The notes: generated by a model from the letters alone, not told the origin. DNA of 64,000 bases from Knufia peltigerae (GCA_030247855.1 JAPDRN010000135.1:22388-86387); one strand, 5' to 3'. Positions 21,698 through 33,284 are shown, counted from the stretch's first letter. Made by a program: numbers and translations.

Positions 21698-23992
21698 ATG
21701 GCATCAAGGTCGCTGAGTCATTCTGACGGCGAGGTGTCGAGTACAGATTCCGAGGCGAAGGCAAAGATCATACCGTCTTCCCACAATAACAGCAAAGTTG
21801 ACCGTCATACCAGACCCTTTTCTACCACCGCACCTAGATCGCGTCGATCACGTTCGAGATCTCCCTACCGAGCTCCTAGAGGCGAGAAGCGACCGCGGGA
21901 CTACGATTCTCCGAGGAACAGGCCGAGAAATGATCCGCGAACGTTTTCTGTGAGATACGACGAGGCTAGAGGCCATCGCCGAAACACAACCTACGAAGAG
22001 CGAGGCTCTAAGCGGTCTAGAACATATTCACGCAGTCGCAGTCGAAGCCGCTCACCGTATCGACGTGCAAAGTACGATGATGGTGAAAGAGCACAGGCGA
22101 AGAAAGCCGCAGCTACTTCCGGTAGGAGCGATGCAGAGCCGCGCCCGCCCCGTCAAGTTGACACCGGTGAAATGCGAACAAGCAGGCAAGGTACTCCCTC
22201 GGACGTCAAGCATCAGCACATCTCGGAAACTGGCACTCCTTCAACCCAATCCTTGACTGACGGGCCAGGATCGAGCAGAGATCTACCTAGTGATGCTAAT
22301 GCTGCAACGCCAGAAGTCGTTGACGAAGCCGAGGAACCCAAGGTAGTTGATGAAGCGGCTCTCATCGAACAACGTCGCAAGCGTCGAGAAGCTATCAAGA
22401 ACAAATACAAAAGCCAGGCTACCCCTCTTCTCGTTCAAGCATTACACACGGGCGCGGAGGCGAAAATCGGTAGTCCTGCCCCAGAAAGTTATCCTACCAC
22501 TCCAGGACGTTCCGGTAAGTGGCTATCCTCGCTGTCTCATTGTTGTCTAACGAAATTTTCAGAATCTCCGCCCTCCACTCCTCGAACCCCGAAGGAAGTA
22601 TCAGCGCCGCAGTCTCCTGCCGAGCTCAGTTTTGATGTCGACGTTGAAATGAGTAATCCTGCTAGAGGCACCCCACCCACTGATGGACCGTCGGCGGCGG
22701 ACTACGATCCTACGGCGGATATGGAAGAAGAACGCGCACGCCATGACAAGAGATTGTTCAAGGAGGACGATAAATCACTTACTAAAGCAGATGAGCAGGC
22801 TGTTGAACATGCCCAGGAGTCCGCTGCGTCTGGTCCCAAGAAAAAAGATGAATTCGACATGTTTGCCGATGAGGATGATGACGATATGTTCGCAGAGGCC
22901 CCCATGAAACCGAAGGCAGAGGCGCAGACTGCTCAAGCACTTGATGTCAATCTCATGGATAACTGGGATGATCCCGAAGGATATTACATCACAATACTTG
23001 GTGAGCTGATTATGGGTCGTTACCATGTAACACAAAATCTCGGTCGGGGAATGTTCTCATCCGTCGTTCGAGCCACCGACAGGCAGTCGGGCAAGCCGGT
23101 AGCTATCAAAATCGTTCGAAACAACGAGTCTATGAGAAAGGCCGGCATCAAAGAAATTGACATACTCAAGGACATCGCAGCCAATGATCCAGAGGACAAG
23201 AAGCATGTCATTCGTCTGGAACGTTCTTTTGATCACAAAGGTCATTTGTGCATGGTGTTCGAAAGCCTTTCAATGAATCTGCGAGAAGTGCTCAAGAAGT
23301 TTGGAAGAGATGTCGGCCTCAACATCAAGGCCATCCGAGCCTATTCTCAGCAATTATTCTTGGGATTGAGCTTGTTGAAAAAATGTCAGTATATCCATGC
23401 TGATCTCAAGCCAGACAACATCCTCGTCAATGAAGCCAGAAGCACTCTCAAAATTTGTGATCTCGGATCAGCCTCCCCCATCACCGAGAACGCAACGGCA
23501 CCTTATCTCGTCTCTCGATTCTATCGAGCACCAGAAGTCATTCTTGGCATTCCCTATGACTATGGTGTAGACATGTGGTCAATCGGGTGCACGTTGTTCG
23601 AGTTGTACACTGGAAAGATTTTATTCACCGGTCGAAACAACAACGGCATGTTGAAAGCGATCATGGATTGTCGAGGCAAGTTTCCACATAAATTGCTGCG
23701 GAGAGGTGCCTTGACCTATGACTACTTCGACGACCTGCTCAATTTCCGAGCTCAAGAGGTCGACAAGGTGACTGGTCGAACCCTAGTACGCATGATAGAC
23801 ATCAAGCCGAAGCCGGTTAAGGACTTGAGATCGAGGTTGATGCCAAAGGACAAGCGAATGAACGAACAAGAGAGAAAGGAACTGGAATTATTCACTGATC
23901 TACTGGACAAATGCTTGGATTTGAGACCTGAGAAACGGATCACGCCCATGGACGCCCTTAAGCACCCATTTATCTTGAGAACCAAAGGATAG
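21698..23992 (+). CDS. PRP4: PRP4-type spliceosomal protein kinase
   Basis: Nuclear CMGC-family Ser/Thr kinase that phosphorylates spliceosomal proteins during tri-snRNP/B-complex activation. The N-terminal 150 residues are an arginine/serine-rich region (SRSRSRSPYRR), followed by acidic disordered sequence; the kinase domain covers roughly the last 330 residues. Visible motifs: GRGMFSSV glycine loop, VAIKIV lysine, HADLKPDN catalytic loop (HAD in place of HRD), DLGSA (in place of DFG) and the SRFYRAPE activation segment, all as in PRP4 kinases. The frame is continuous, but 22515-22562 is a 48 nt GTAAGT...TTTTCAG intron with no stop; removing it gives 748 residues and joins GRS to ESPPSTPRTP. 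Unspliced mRNA would encode 764 residues. The assignment is firm. Confidence 0.94.
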   Translation: MASRSLSHSDGEVSSTDSEAKAKIIPSSHNNSKVDRHTRPFSTTAPRSRRSRSRSPYRAPRGEKRPRDYDSPRNRPRNDPRTFSVRYDEARGHRRNTTYEERGSKRSRTYSRSRSRSRSPYRRAKYDDGERAQAKKAAATSGRSDAEPRPPRQVDTGEMRTSRQGTPSDVKHQHISETGTPSTQSLTDGPGSSRDLPSDANAATPEVVDEAEEPKVVDEAALIEQRRKRREAIKNKYKSQATPLLVQALHTGAEAKIGSPAPESYPTTPGRSGKWLSSLSHCCLTKFSESPPSTPRTPKEVSAPQSPAELSFDVDVEMSNPARGTPPTDGPSAADYDPTADMEEERARHDKRLFKEDDKSLTKADEQAVEHAQESAASGPKKKDEFDMFADEDDDDMFAEAPMKPKAEAQTAQALDVNLMDNWDDPEGYYITILGELIMGRYHVTQNLGRGMFSSVVRATDRQSGKPVAIKIVRNNESMRKAGIKEIDILKDIAANDPEDKKHVIRLERSFDHKGHLCMVFESLSMNLREVLKKFGRDVGLNIKAIRAYSQQLFLGLSLLKKCQYIHADLKPDNILVNEARSTLKICDLGSASPITENATAPYLVSRFYRAPEVILGIPYDYGVDMWSIGCTLFELYTGKILFTGRNNNGMLKAIMDCRGKFPHKLLRRGALTYDYFDDLLNFRAQEVDKVTGRTLVRMIDIKPKPVKDLRSRLMPKDKRMNEQERKELELFTDLLDKCLDLRPEKRITPMDALKHPFILRTKG
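22515..22562 (+). other. In-frame, stop-free 48 nt intron in the PRP4-type kinase gene
   Basis: Donor GTAAGTGG, branch-like TCTAACG and acceptor TTTTCAG are good. The length is a multiple of three and the intron carries no in-frame stop, so retention inserts 16 residues rich in Ser, Leu and Cys in front of the SPPSTPRTP stretch. Confidence 0.8.
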
Positions 23993-24536
23993 GCCTGTCT
24001 GGCCTTGCCAAACGACATTCTGCACCGTTAGATGAAACGATTCTGCGTGATTGGTTCCTGACACAACTGGCTAATATTGCATGTATGGATTGGTATCAAA
24101 CAAGAGCTGCATTTTCCGCTTTAGCTACCTAAGATGGTGTGACGGCTTTGATGGAGACTAAGTGCTACCTAACAGTTTTAATCACGAGCACCAGCAGTGT
24201 ATGCAATGGACAACATATTCAGGTTGATATCAATAAGATACGAGACAAGTCAAGTAATGATAGATAGTCCTGGAGACTGTGGGCAGTTTTGTTTCTTTTT
24301 CTTTTGTCCCCCGGTTGGCCCTCCATATTTTCCCCTTGCCACTTTCATTTTCGACCACCTCTCTTGACCTACAGAGATGGCTGGGACTTGTTGTATTTTG
24401 ATTTCCGATGTGTCGGTAACAAAACGTGCCTTTGATAACACGACGAGCCGTTGGTGTGTATTTGGGGAATGTATTGTAGGTTTGTAATAGTTAAAAAGAA
24501 GGGTTCCCCGGCAGTTTTCTCCCTCGGAGCTCTCGA
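23993..24536. other. Intergenic between convergent genes
   Basis: 3' ends of the PRP4-type kinase and the FAD dehydrogenase face each other here. AT-rich with T-rich runs; no coding frame supported. Confidence 0.4.
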
Positions 24537-27415
24537 TCAAAGTGCCTGTGCGGCATCCTTTCCAGCGATACGACCAAAGGTGAGGGATCGTAGGACGCTC
24601 GTTGCCGGTGGGTCTGTATTCGAGAACGGATGTCAGGTATGTATACTGACGGTACTCGTACTCGAATTTTACTCGTCGTCGTGACGCAAAAGGGCATATG
24701 TGGTATGCTGTTGATATAGCGTATTCAGTAGACTCTTGTACTCACACTGTTTGTTATATCTCGGTCAGCATCATGTAGTGTAGAGGGTTTTGTCTAGGTT
24801 CGAGGGGGCTGTTAGGTGTTATTCTCACCTCGTTATAAAATAGTCCACTCAATTCACCAGATGCATAGAGTCCTGTCGATGATCAACTTGCGTGTAACGG
24901 GAGGGAGTGTAAACGGTCATGGAGGACGTACCTGGAATAGGAACCCCAGTCGTCGACAAGACTCGAGAGTCAAGGTCGCACTTCAACCCGCCGTATGTAA
25001 ATGTCAACTGAGCCTTCATGGGATATCTTCGATGAGGTGACTAAGTCAGTGTTGATGATGACAACGATGACACCGAGCGGGTGGGGGCGGGCATGATGCT
25101 TTTCAAGGCAGAATTGATGGTCTTTCGAGCGACAGAGCATCCGTGAAACTTGATATTGCTTTGCTTACCCGTAAAATGGAGGCGCGTCGATGGGTTGTGC
25201 CCAATTCGTCTTGTCGGGAGACAATCTACCAACATCACGTAGAAAAAGTGTTAGTTTAGGTATCTTGGGTGGGTAACTTCTCGCTGAGCACTCTCTATGA
25301 AGGGAGGTGAAGCTTCTGGGGAGAAGTGACGATGGGCAATCAATTGTCTTGTCAACTGTACCCTGTTGTACGTTTACCATCCAACTTCATGAGATCGAAT
25401 TCGTTTATGTTGATCCTGGGAATTGTCAGAATGATTGACTAGAGAGTATGTTCGATGGAAAAAGGGCGATGAGAAATGAACTTACGCTGCATTGAATTCG
25501 TCCACGGTCTTTTTCAATTCCTTTGGATCTAGCCCAAGTTTCTCGGCTAGACCTTCGATCGTGTCGCTTTGCTCTGGTTCCTTGTCAGTCGTGTCGTAAA
25601 CCCACCCTGGACGGAACCGGTCCATGATTGTCTTGTCGGTGATGCTGTTGGTATTGGCGTTGTCGTGTCAGTGTACAAGAACCGAGAAAGATGGACGAGG
25701 AGTCGAGGACTATCGTACAAATATGATTGTTGATCTTGATCCCTCCACGTCTCAAGTGCGATCATTTCAAAGGTCGAGAAAAGACTAGTAAGTACGCGAT
25801 ATGTCAATATCTGTATGTCGGACTCTGTGTACTAGGCATGATATGGACTTACTGTCTCTTTCCTTCGTCATAGAATCTCTTGCAGTTCCTGTGACAAGTT
25901 AGTTGTTTGGTTGTACGGCCAGTCGAGAGATAGAGGAAGATCCAACTTGTTAACGACGATACCATAGTTGTGTCCCCAGATGACAGCGTCGGGTTTGGTG
26001 GCTCTCGTATCGACCAATTCGCACTGAAATGTTGTTGAATGTTTGGTCAGCGTACATAACAGGAATCTCCCCTGTCATGACCGTGCTTCAGTGTTCAGCC
26101 TTTACTTACGTGCATTCCACTCATTGACCCTGCTACCTGTAAACAGTGAGTGAGTAAATTGATCCCAGCTTCACCCCTGGTGTTTCCGGTTGCTCTTTCT
26201 TACCGCCGCTCCGACTTCCAAACCCATCTTCAGGCCAAAACCTGTGTTGTACTTCAACCCTGGAGCAATGAGTTCGAGGTGCTCGGTCCGTGGTCCGACA
26301 TATTTGCCCAGCCTACCAATCATCAGGATTCAGTACGCAATGGTCTCGAAGGAGGAAGTGCGCATACATTTCGCGATTGCCTTCGAACCCTCCACAAGCC
26401 AGCATGACCTTTTTGCTGCGGACCTTTGTCAAGAGGCCATCGGACTTTCGAACTTGGACTCCGCAGACAGTACCGTTGTCTTCTGTCAGGAGGTGTTCGG
26501 CTTGTGTCTCCCACATGATATTGGCGCCGTCGAATGTCCGAATGTGGTCGAACAATGCATTGACTATGGCATGTCCGCCGCCCTAAACCTCAGTCAGAGA
26601 GTTGAATGCCGTGGTATTGCTGATCGATTGACCTCAGGAAAGACGAAATGTTGATCTGGTGGTTTGTCAGTACAGATGGACACAGATGCGAGGAGCAACC
26701 GCATGTGAACTTACTGGTATTGAACTCTAGAAGCACATTCTTCTCATCATGATGGTTGAGTTTGACTCCATCTGTCCGGATTAAGTATCGCATGGGGCTC
26801 TGTTCGGTCGTCATCTCTTACGATCAAGCAGATACTGTGCCGTTATTGGCACTTCTTTCTCCATCTTTGCGCAGTACTCTTGGTCGGCGAGACCATTGCT
26901 GGGTTTTGGTCAGTATTGCCTCTGATCTTTTTGGTCAATAGCTAACCTGACACGCTGTGAACAGATTAGTACGGCCCGAGCGATGCCAGGGAGAGCTTGC
27001 CTTCATTTCATGTTTCCAATCCAAGTCGAAATTGTTATCTGCAAGTATGAGAACCGATTCACTCCATGTTGCACTCGAGGCAAACCTTTGTCCAATCTGA
27101 GATACGCCATGGTCCATCTGAACGGATTCAGTTCAGAGAGTTTCCACGACGATTTCAACAACTCACCTGCTTGCGCCACATCGTTCTCCCTCCTTGCCGG
27201 CCTCGATCAAGGCAACTTTGCCTTTCTTGCCGAGTTTCTTGCATTCTTCAAGAAAATTCAAGGTTGTCATGGATCCCTAACCATGATTGAGCGTGTTATC
27301 CATACATACGCTGCTGACGAGAGCATACGGCAAACCCACTTCCCACCACAACGAGATCGTATACCTCCGTACCTGAGCCGGTGAGGCTGCTCACCACTTC
27401 GCTGACGAAAGACAT
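24537..27415 (-). CDS. FAD-dependent dehydrogenase of the fumarate reductase / ketosteroid dehydrogenase superfamily, 21 predicted exons
   Basis: Predicted exons (5' to 3'): 27329-27415, 27167-27276, 27086-27117, 27001-27038, 26947-26954, 26822-26898, 26715-26771, 26646-26656, 26368-26582, 26204-26312, 26110-26136, 25947-26023, 25853-25888, 25719-25784, 25486-25644, 25362-25415, 25169-25225, 24932-25026, 24829-24872, 24746, 24537-24613; 478 residues. Motifs: VVVGSGFAGS dinucleotide-binding loop, ALIEAG, GGGHAIVNAL, LACGGFEGN, GMHCEL, FITDKTIMDRFRPGW, and the C-terminal LYASGELSGLFYNEYPPATS FAD block. These are hallmarks of FAD_binding_2 enzymes such as tricarballylate dehydrogenase and 3-ketosteroid delta-1-dehydrogenase. 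Odd points: exon 5 has 8 nt, exon 20 has 1 nt, the intron after exon 4 starts GC, and the donor after exon 8 (GTCTTT) is poor. A decaying gene cannot be excluded. It diverges from the monooxygenase gene at 28675. Confidence 0.8.
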
Positions 27416-28674
27416 GATAAGAGACGAAAGACTTCGGACCTCGTTTATGGTCTTCGTAATGATCAACGGCAACTACAGGACAACGAAATGAACAAAGATA
27501 ACATTGCATGCTGTGGTCTTCATCCCAACTACTTTTCAACTCACGAAACTACCCCTCAGCACCGTGGATCGGGGGAAAACAACATCGAATCCCCGCAACG
27601 AATGGCAATGTGCTGTAAAGCATGGGCGAACCGCTCTGGACAAGCAAAGGCAGTGCTGGAGATGATACGAGTACCCCGCAAGAGAACTGGACCCAGGTAA
27701 GAATCGCACGTCACATAGTCGACGATGTTGATCGACCGTGCCAGACAGGAAGCAACATTTGGAGCATTTGGAGAGGGACTCATCTAGCTCTTAAGCAACC
27801 CGAGGGTAAAGTAAGCCCAAAGGTTTGGTCGTTGGAGGAGTGTCTTTGGTGATATCTCACAGCCCTGAAGTCGACGGACCGATGGAACCTTGGTTGGGAA
27901 GATACATCAACTCCGAAATTGCGCATGCTCCTCGTCATGCAGATACACAAAAACAGTCAAGTATATCGAGACCTGGGTCTGGCAAATGAAACCCTCGCAG
28001 GACATCTGTCTATTTCGTTACATGCTGACCAGGCCATGCAAAGGCGGTGAGGTGCGTCTACTGTTCAAATCATGCAGACCGCTGTCGTTATCAGCCCACC
28101 GAGTCGGACCATTCGGACAGTTATTATTAATGTTTGCCCACCAGTCCAAAACACAAGCCCCAGTGTCTTACCAACCTCGGCTTTTGTGGTTCTCCTCAAG
28201 CGTTGTTGTTGACTGGGGTGCTTTTCTACGGACGCCCCGCAGTGATTTGCGAAAGCTATCAACGACGTATTGCATTTGATGCTCACAAGGCACCAGTAGC
28301 CTACAGATCCACCCCTCGCATCATCAAAGGTTGCCATCTTTTCTCCCTGCGAGCACGTACATACCGAGTCGTTTATTGGTGTCAGCATGGATCGATTCGA
28401 TACGACTTCTCACACTCCCGCTTCCCGAGTAACGGTACCAGGTCGCTTGCCAGATTCCTGACTCGAATATCATGATACGCGCCCTACCTAGGTATAAGTT
28501 ATGCCAAAGGCCATGCTCGGTGGACGGTCGTTCCGTTCACTTCCTGATCGGTAAATGTACTAGTATATCTCTACCCCTTCAAATAGAGCCATCTTTCCTT
28601 CGCAGTCTTTGAACCTTCTGGTTGTTTTGATTGTTTTGAATTGCCTTGTCGCCTTGTGCCAGAAATTTCCAATC
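27416..28674. other. Intergenic, 1.26 kb, shared promoter region of FAD dehydrogenase and BVMO-type genes
   Basis: The two cluster enzymes diverge from this region. Open frames here (up to 129 codons) have no protein-like features. No regulator site could be assigned. Confidence 0.4.
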
Positions 28675-30460
28675 ATGGCAGATAACAATCCTTCCACCGG
28701 AAGTATTGTCCATTGCGATGCTCTCATCATCGGCGCCGGCTTCAGTGGCATATCCATGCTCTACCGCCTACGCAAGTTGGGACTCAACACCAAGATCTTC
28801 GAATCGGGGAGTGGATTCGGGGGAGTCTGGTACTGGAACCGGTACCCCGGGGCACGGGTGGACTCTGAATGGCCTTACTACCAGTTGAACATCCCCGAGG
28901 TCTACCGCGACTGGAAATTCAGCGAGAGGTTCCCCGGCCACGAGGAGATCCGAGCGTACTTTGACCACGCCGACAAAGTCCTCGACCTGAGAAAGGACGT
29001 CGAGTTCAACGCCCACGTCGTCGACACGCAGTGGAAGGACGGGAAGTGGACCGTCAAGACCGACCAGGGCCAGGTCGCCCAGAGCAAGTACCTGATCTTG
29101 TGCTCTGGCCTGCTCCACCGACGGCACGTGCCCGACTTCCCCGGGCTGGACAAGTTCCAAGGGGTCATCCACCACACGGGGTTCTACCCGGACAAGTTGA
29201 GCGTCCAGGGGAAGAGAGTGGCCCTCATCGGCGCCGGAGCCACGGCGGTACAGGTGACGCAAGAACTGTCCAAGGAGGCCGACCAGCTCACCATCTTCAT
29301 GCGCCGCCCGAGTCTGTGCCTGCCGATGGGTCAGAGGCGCATCGACGACCAAGAGCAGAGGGGGTGGAAGGCGTTTTATCCGACCTTGTTCCGCGAGGGC
29401 CGCAAATCGGGGGCCGGCTTCCCGAGCATCAAGGGGACCTGCGGCGTCAACGACGTCTCGGACGAGGAAAGAGAGAGGTACTGGGAGGAACTGTGGGGGA
29501 TGGGCGGCTTCAACTTCATCACCGCAAACTACCTCGACATTTACGTGGACAAGGAATCGAACCAAAAGGTCTACGACTTTTGGGCCAAGAAGACCAGGCA
29601 GAGGATCAAGGACCCCCGAAAGCGAGACCTCATGGCCCCGAAAGAGGCCCCTTACTATATCGGGACGAAACGTGCCCCCCTGGAACAGGATTACTACGAG
29701 TGTGTCGATCGGGACAACGTCGACATTGTCAACATGAACGAAGAACCCCTCGAGACTTTCAACGAGAAGGGCCTACTTTTGAAAAATGGGAAACAAATGG
29801 ATTTTGACATGGTTATTTTGGCAACTGGATTTGATTCATTTTCCGGATCGTAAGTTTGACACACAAAAAAAACCTGAAAAAATTGAAACCCCTTTCGAGG
29901 GTCTGTTGTAACTTACATTGGTTTACTTTCTAGATTGACACAAATGGGCCTCAAGAATAAAGACGGAGTCGACATCAAGGATGTCTGGAAGGACGGTATC
30001 AGAACTTACTTGGGAATGACGTTCAACGGGTTTCCTAATGCATTTATGATTTATACACCTCATGGTATGACCCTTTTGCCCTTTGTTTCTGGTTTGTCCT
30101 CGTTTTTTTTTTCTTGTCTTCATTTCTAATTTGTCATTGTCGACAGCACCCACCGCCCTCTCCAACGGCCCGACCATCATCGAGATGCAGTGCGACTTTG
30201 TCGTGTCGATGATTGAGAAACTCGAAGAGTCCAAAGCCAAATCCGTCGAACCCACCCGAGAGGCCGAGGACAACTGGGACGACATGATTGACAAAATGAA
30301 CAAACCCACGCTTTTCCCGTTGACCAACAGTTGGTGGACGGGCGCGAACATCCCCGGAAAGAAGGTCCAGATGTTGACCCACATCGGCGGGATCGACAAC
30401 TATGAACTCCAGTGTAGAGATACATTGGACGGGTTCAAGGGGTTCGACGTCGTGTACTAA
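28675..30460 (+). CDS. Baeyer-Villiger-type flavin monooxygenase
   Basis: Exons 28675-29849, 29934-30064 and 30147-30460 (introns 84 and 82 nt), 539 residues. Type I BVMOs use FAD and NADPH to insert one oxygen next to a ketone, giving an ester or lactone; cyclohexanone monooxygenase is the model. Visible: GAGFSG FAD loop near residue 22, GGVWYWNRYPGARVDSE, the fingerprint FQGVIHHTGFYP (consensus FxGxxxHTxxWP/D; here Tyr replaces Trp), the NADPH loop GAGATA and a terminal ATGFD block. The start at 28675 (MADNN) was preferred over an in-frame ATG at 28609 because family members begin close to the FAD loop; the extension is hydrophobic. The first exon is markedly GC-rich compared with the introns and flanks. 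Substrate unknown; a cyclic ketone fits the neighbouring enzymes. Confidence 0.93.
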
Positions 30461-30778
30461 AAACACAGTGACTTCACAAAGTGACAAAATCACACCAATC
30501 ACAATACGGTATACCTGATACGGAAATCCCAAATTGTCCGCTCGAGAGAGTCAGGGCGATGCAGTTGAGTGCGGCGGCGGTGATGATGCGGTATGATACA
30601 GGGTAACATGGTACACCGTGGGGAAGAGTACGATATGCTCCTGAGTATTATCATCTAGACTCTAAGCCCTAAAGACATGGTGACGCGGTACATGATGTCG
30701 ATAGCTTTGATTTATACTCCGTACGGGCAGAGAGGATAATATAGCATAATAATCTCAATCTCAATCTCAATCACAATC
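30461..30778. other. Intergenic between convergent genes
   Basis: 318 nt holding both 3' ends, one exact TACTCCGTA at 30715-30723 and a CAATCT tandem run near 30752-30780. Confidence 0.5.
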
Positions 30779-32989
30779 TCAATGACTTCTCCCAAGGTAC
30801 TTATCTAATACAATCTCTACATCTTTGGCTGTGTTAGTGGCATCCAAAACCATCAATATATGCTGGTCAGGTCGGACGAGTAGACCTCCAGCCTTGTCAA
30901 GTCCAGACGAAGCCAACCACCCGTCCGCACCGGGCCCGACGACTTCAAAGTCTCGACCTAGACGATAACTTTTGACTCCAGGAACGCTGTCCAGATTGCC
31001 CAACAAGGTAAACTTGTCAATGTCGCAGAGGTCAAGGGTACTGTGTTGTCGAAGTTGGATGTCGTCGGCGGAAAACTCGTCCACGTACGATACATCTACC
31101 GGCGCCAGATTCGGTTTGGTGCTGCTTTGTTGACGCAAAAGACGTATCCATGCATGAGGTAACCTTGCGCCGACCGCGAAGCTGGGAACGTACTTTGATG
31201 CGTGGGGCGGGATGGATTTGTCGCCGTAAACGTAGCCAATGTGAAGTGCAAGCTGGACACGTATTCCTTTAGTACAGGGAAAAGAAGCAAGGAAGGGGAC
31301 CGCACTGGAAAACTCACATTATCAAAATGTTCTCTCTGTGCCTCGATCCCCTCATCAATCTCTCTTTTCTTGTCCGGATCACCAAGTGAAGCGTAAAGGT
31401 TTCGTCTGGCTCGGACCGCATCTTCTCCGATCCCCAACGTCTTGAGCAGGCCAAAAATTTGTTTCCCATTCTTCACACTCTGTATCGAATTCACAATGGC
31501 GACTTGTCGTCTTTCTTCGTCATAAGAGTCGAGGAGCCGCTCAGACGCTTTACCCTGGAGGACCAATGCGATCTTGTACGCGAGATTGTGGACGTCGCCC
31601 AGTCCCGAGTTCAGTCCGAGACCGCCGGTGGGCGGGAAGGAATGTGCTGCGTCGCCGGCCCTGTTCAGACACGTCAACAGACCGGTTACAATTATCGACA
31701 CAACGGATATCGGTTCAGATAGTCGTCCCCAACTTACAAAAAAACGTTGCCTTGTCTGTAGAATCTCGCTACTTTTCGACTGAGCACCCAAGGCCGGTAG
31801 CTTAGAACGTCGAAGGGAATATCCTTCCCAATTGCACTTGTGACGGTTTGACGACATAGTTCTTGGTTCCAGCTCTCTACCGGTTGTTTGGTCGCCTGGA
31901 GAACGGTCAGAGGCTGTAATGAAAGGCTCGGTCAGCAGGAAAATCCAGGAACTCACGTCAAAGTTGCTGATCAGGACCGAGTTTCCTGATAGATCGTAGG
32001 CAATGATGAATCCAGACGCTAGAGGGTCGGCAATCCAATGTAGCATGCCGACTCGATTTCCAACGATAGGACGCAAGTTGGCATTGAAATGGATGGTCAT
32101 CATTGTTTCATCTGCATAACATACATGGTTAATTGATGCGCCTGGGATGAACGTTTGTCAGGTTGCTAATTGGGCTATCTCACATGAGTCTTCTCCATCA
32201 CTTCCGATACCTAGGCCTGTGCGTACTTTACTCCTCGCCCCGTCACATGCGATGAGGTATTTGGAGCGAATCTGGAATTGATGGCCTGTTGTACGCTCCT
32301 CTACGGTCGTTATAACTGCCTGAAAGCCGTCCTCCGCCGATGTCAGTATTAAGAGGCTTCTCGTGGCGCAGCGACTTGCTTACCTGACGTAGTGAAATGA
32401 AAGATACGCCCCTTCGAATGTCGACGTTCGAGTCCTTGGCTAGCACATCTGTCAAATATTGTTCAAAGGCTGGCTGAGGAATGTTGTGGATCATCTTTAA
32501 CGGGTCAGTCTTCTGTATGAAGTCCGAGAGAAGAGTCGCAGATCACCTCAGGCGTGTATCGCAGCACATCGACATCCATCCTCTCGTATGGCAAGACACC
32601 GATAGTTTGGCCGCTTAGGTTCGTGACGAAGTTTACCCAGTAGGCGTCACGCCTTTGGGTGCCCAGTTGACGAATTTTAGCAACATCCAGGTGTGATTGT
32701 CGGCATATTTCAAGCGATCTTGGAGATAAAGCATGGGCTTTGGGTGCACCCAATCTTTCGGGATACCTCTCGACGATCAAACATTTGACTGTTTACCCGT
32801 TAATTCTCGTCACCAAGAGGGTGGAAGATTATGACCTCCCAGCTGAGAAAGTAGATGCGCCTGAAAAAGACCAGCAGGTCCACCTCCAACAATGAGAACC
32901 GGGACATCTATGTTGTAAGCGTCGTGTTCGTGTACTACGAACGAGCTCGGACGTTGGTCGGGATTGGTAGCATCCATGGATTCCAGCAT
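30779..32989 (-). CDS. FAD-dependent aromatic hydroxylase (phenol 2-monooxygenase / PheA-TfdB type)
   Basis: Eight exons: 32836-32989, 32547-32788, 32384-32494, 32184-32319, 31957-32111, 31738-31895, 31318-31660, 30779-31252; introns 47-77 nt; 590 residues. Group A flavin hydroxylases put an OH on an aromatic ring with NADPH and O2. Visible: VLIVGGGPAGL FAD loop near residue 35, VERYP end of beta-2, KYLIACDGARSKVR (DG motif), GDAAHSFPPTGGLGLNSGL (GD motif) and LAYKIALVL, then a thioredoxin-like C-terminal domain of about 170 residues ending VLDKYLGRSH, as in phenol hydroxylases. The start follows an in-frame stop eight codons upstream. It is transcribed in the same direction as the regulator gene 295 nt upstream and converges on the BVMO-type gene. 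Substrate is unknown. Confidence 0.92.
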
Positions 32990-33284
32990 TTCGAAGTTGA
33001 TAGGTCGGAATCAACGATGTTCTGCAATCTGGGACTAGCGGGATTTGATTTTCTGACCAGTTCGCACACAGGTTTCAAGTAGTGATATCGCGGATTCGGA
33101 TATTCCATAGGGCAGACTGTAATAGTATATGTTCCATTGACTCGAAGAATGTGGTGGAGAGACTGGCGGAGAAGTAGATTGTGGAGAAAGGGGACATTGC
33201 GGCGGGGAAGGCAACGCACAGTGATTCCCCATCGATACCCGTCTCTCCTCAAGCGCAGCTCAACCGAAAGACACCCGAAATACC

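Noticed and set aside
22515..22562. Treating the PRP4-type kinase as intronless
   Set aside because: The 48 nt segment has strong donor, branch and acceptor signals and interrupts a typical SP/TP-rich stretch.
28768..29565. 265-codon antisense and 258-codon second-frame products over the BVMO-type gene
   Set aside because: Composition shadows of a GC-rich exon; the sense frame holds all family motifs.
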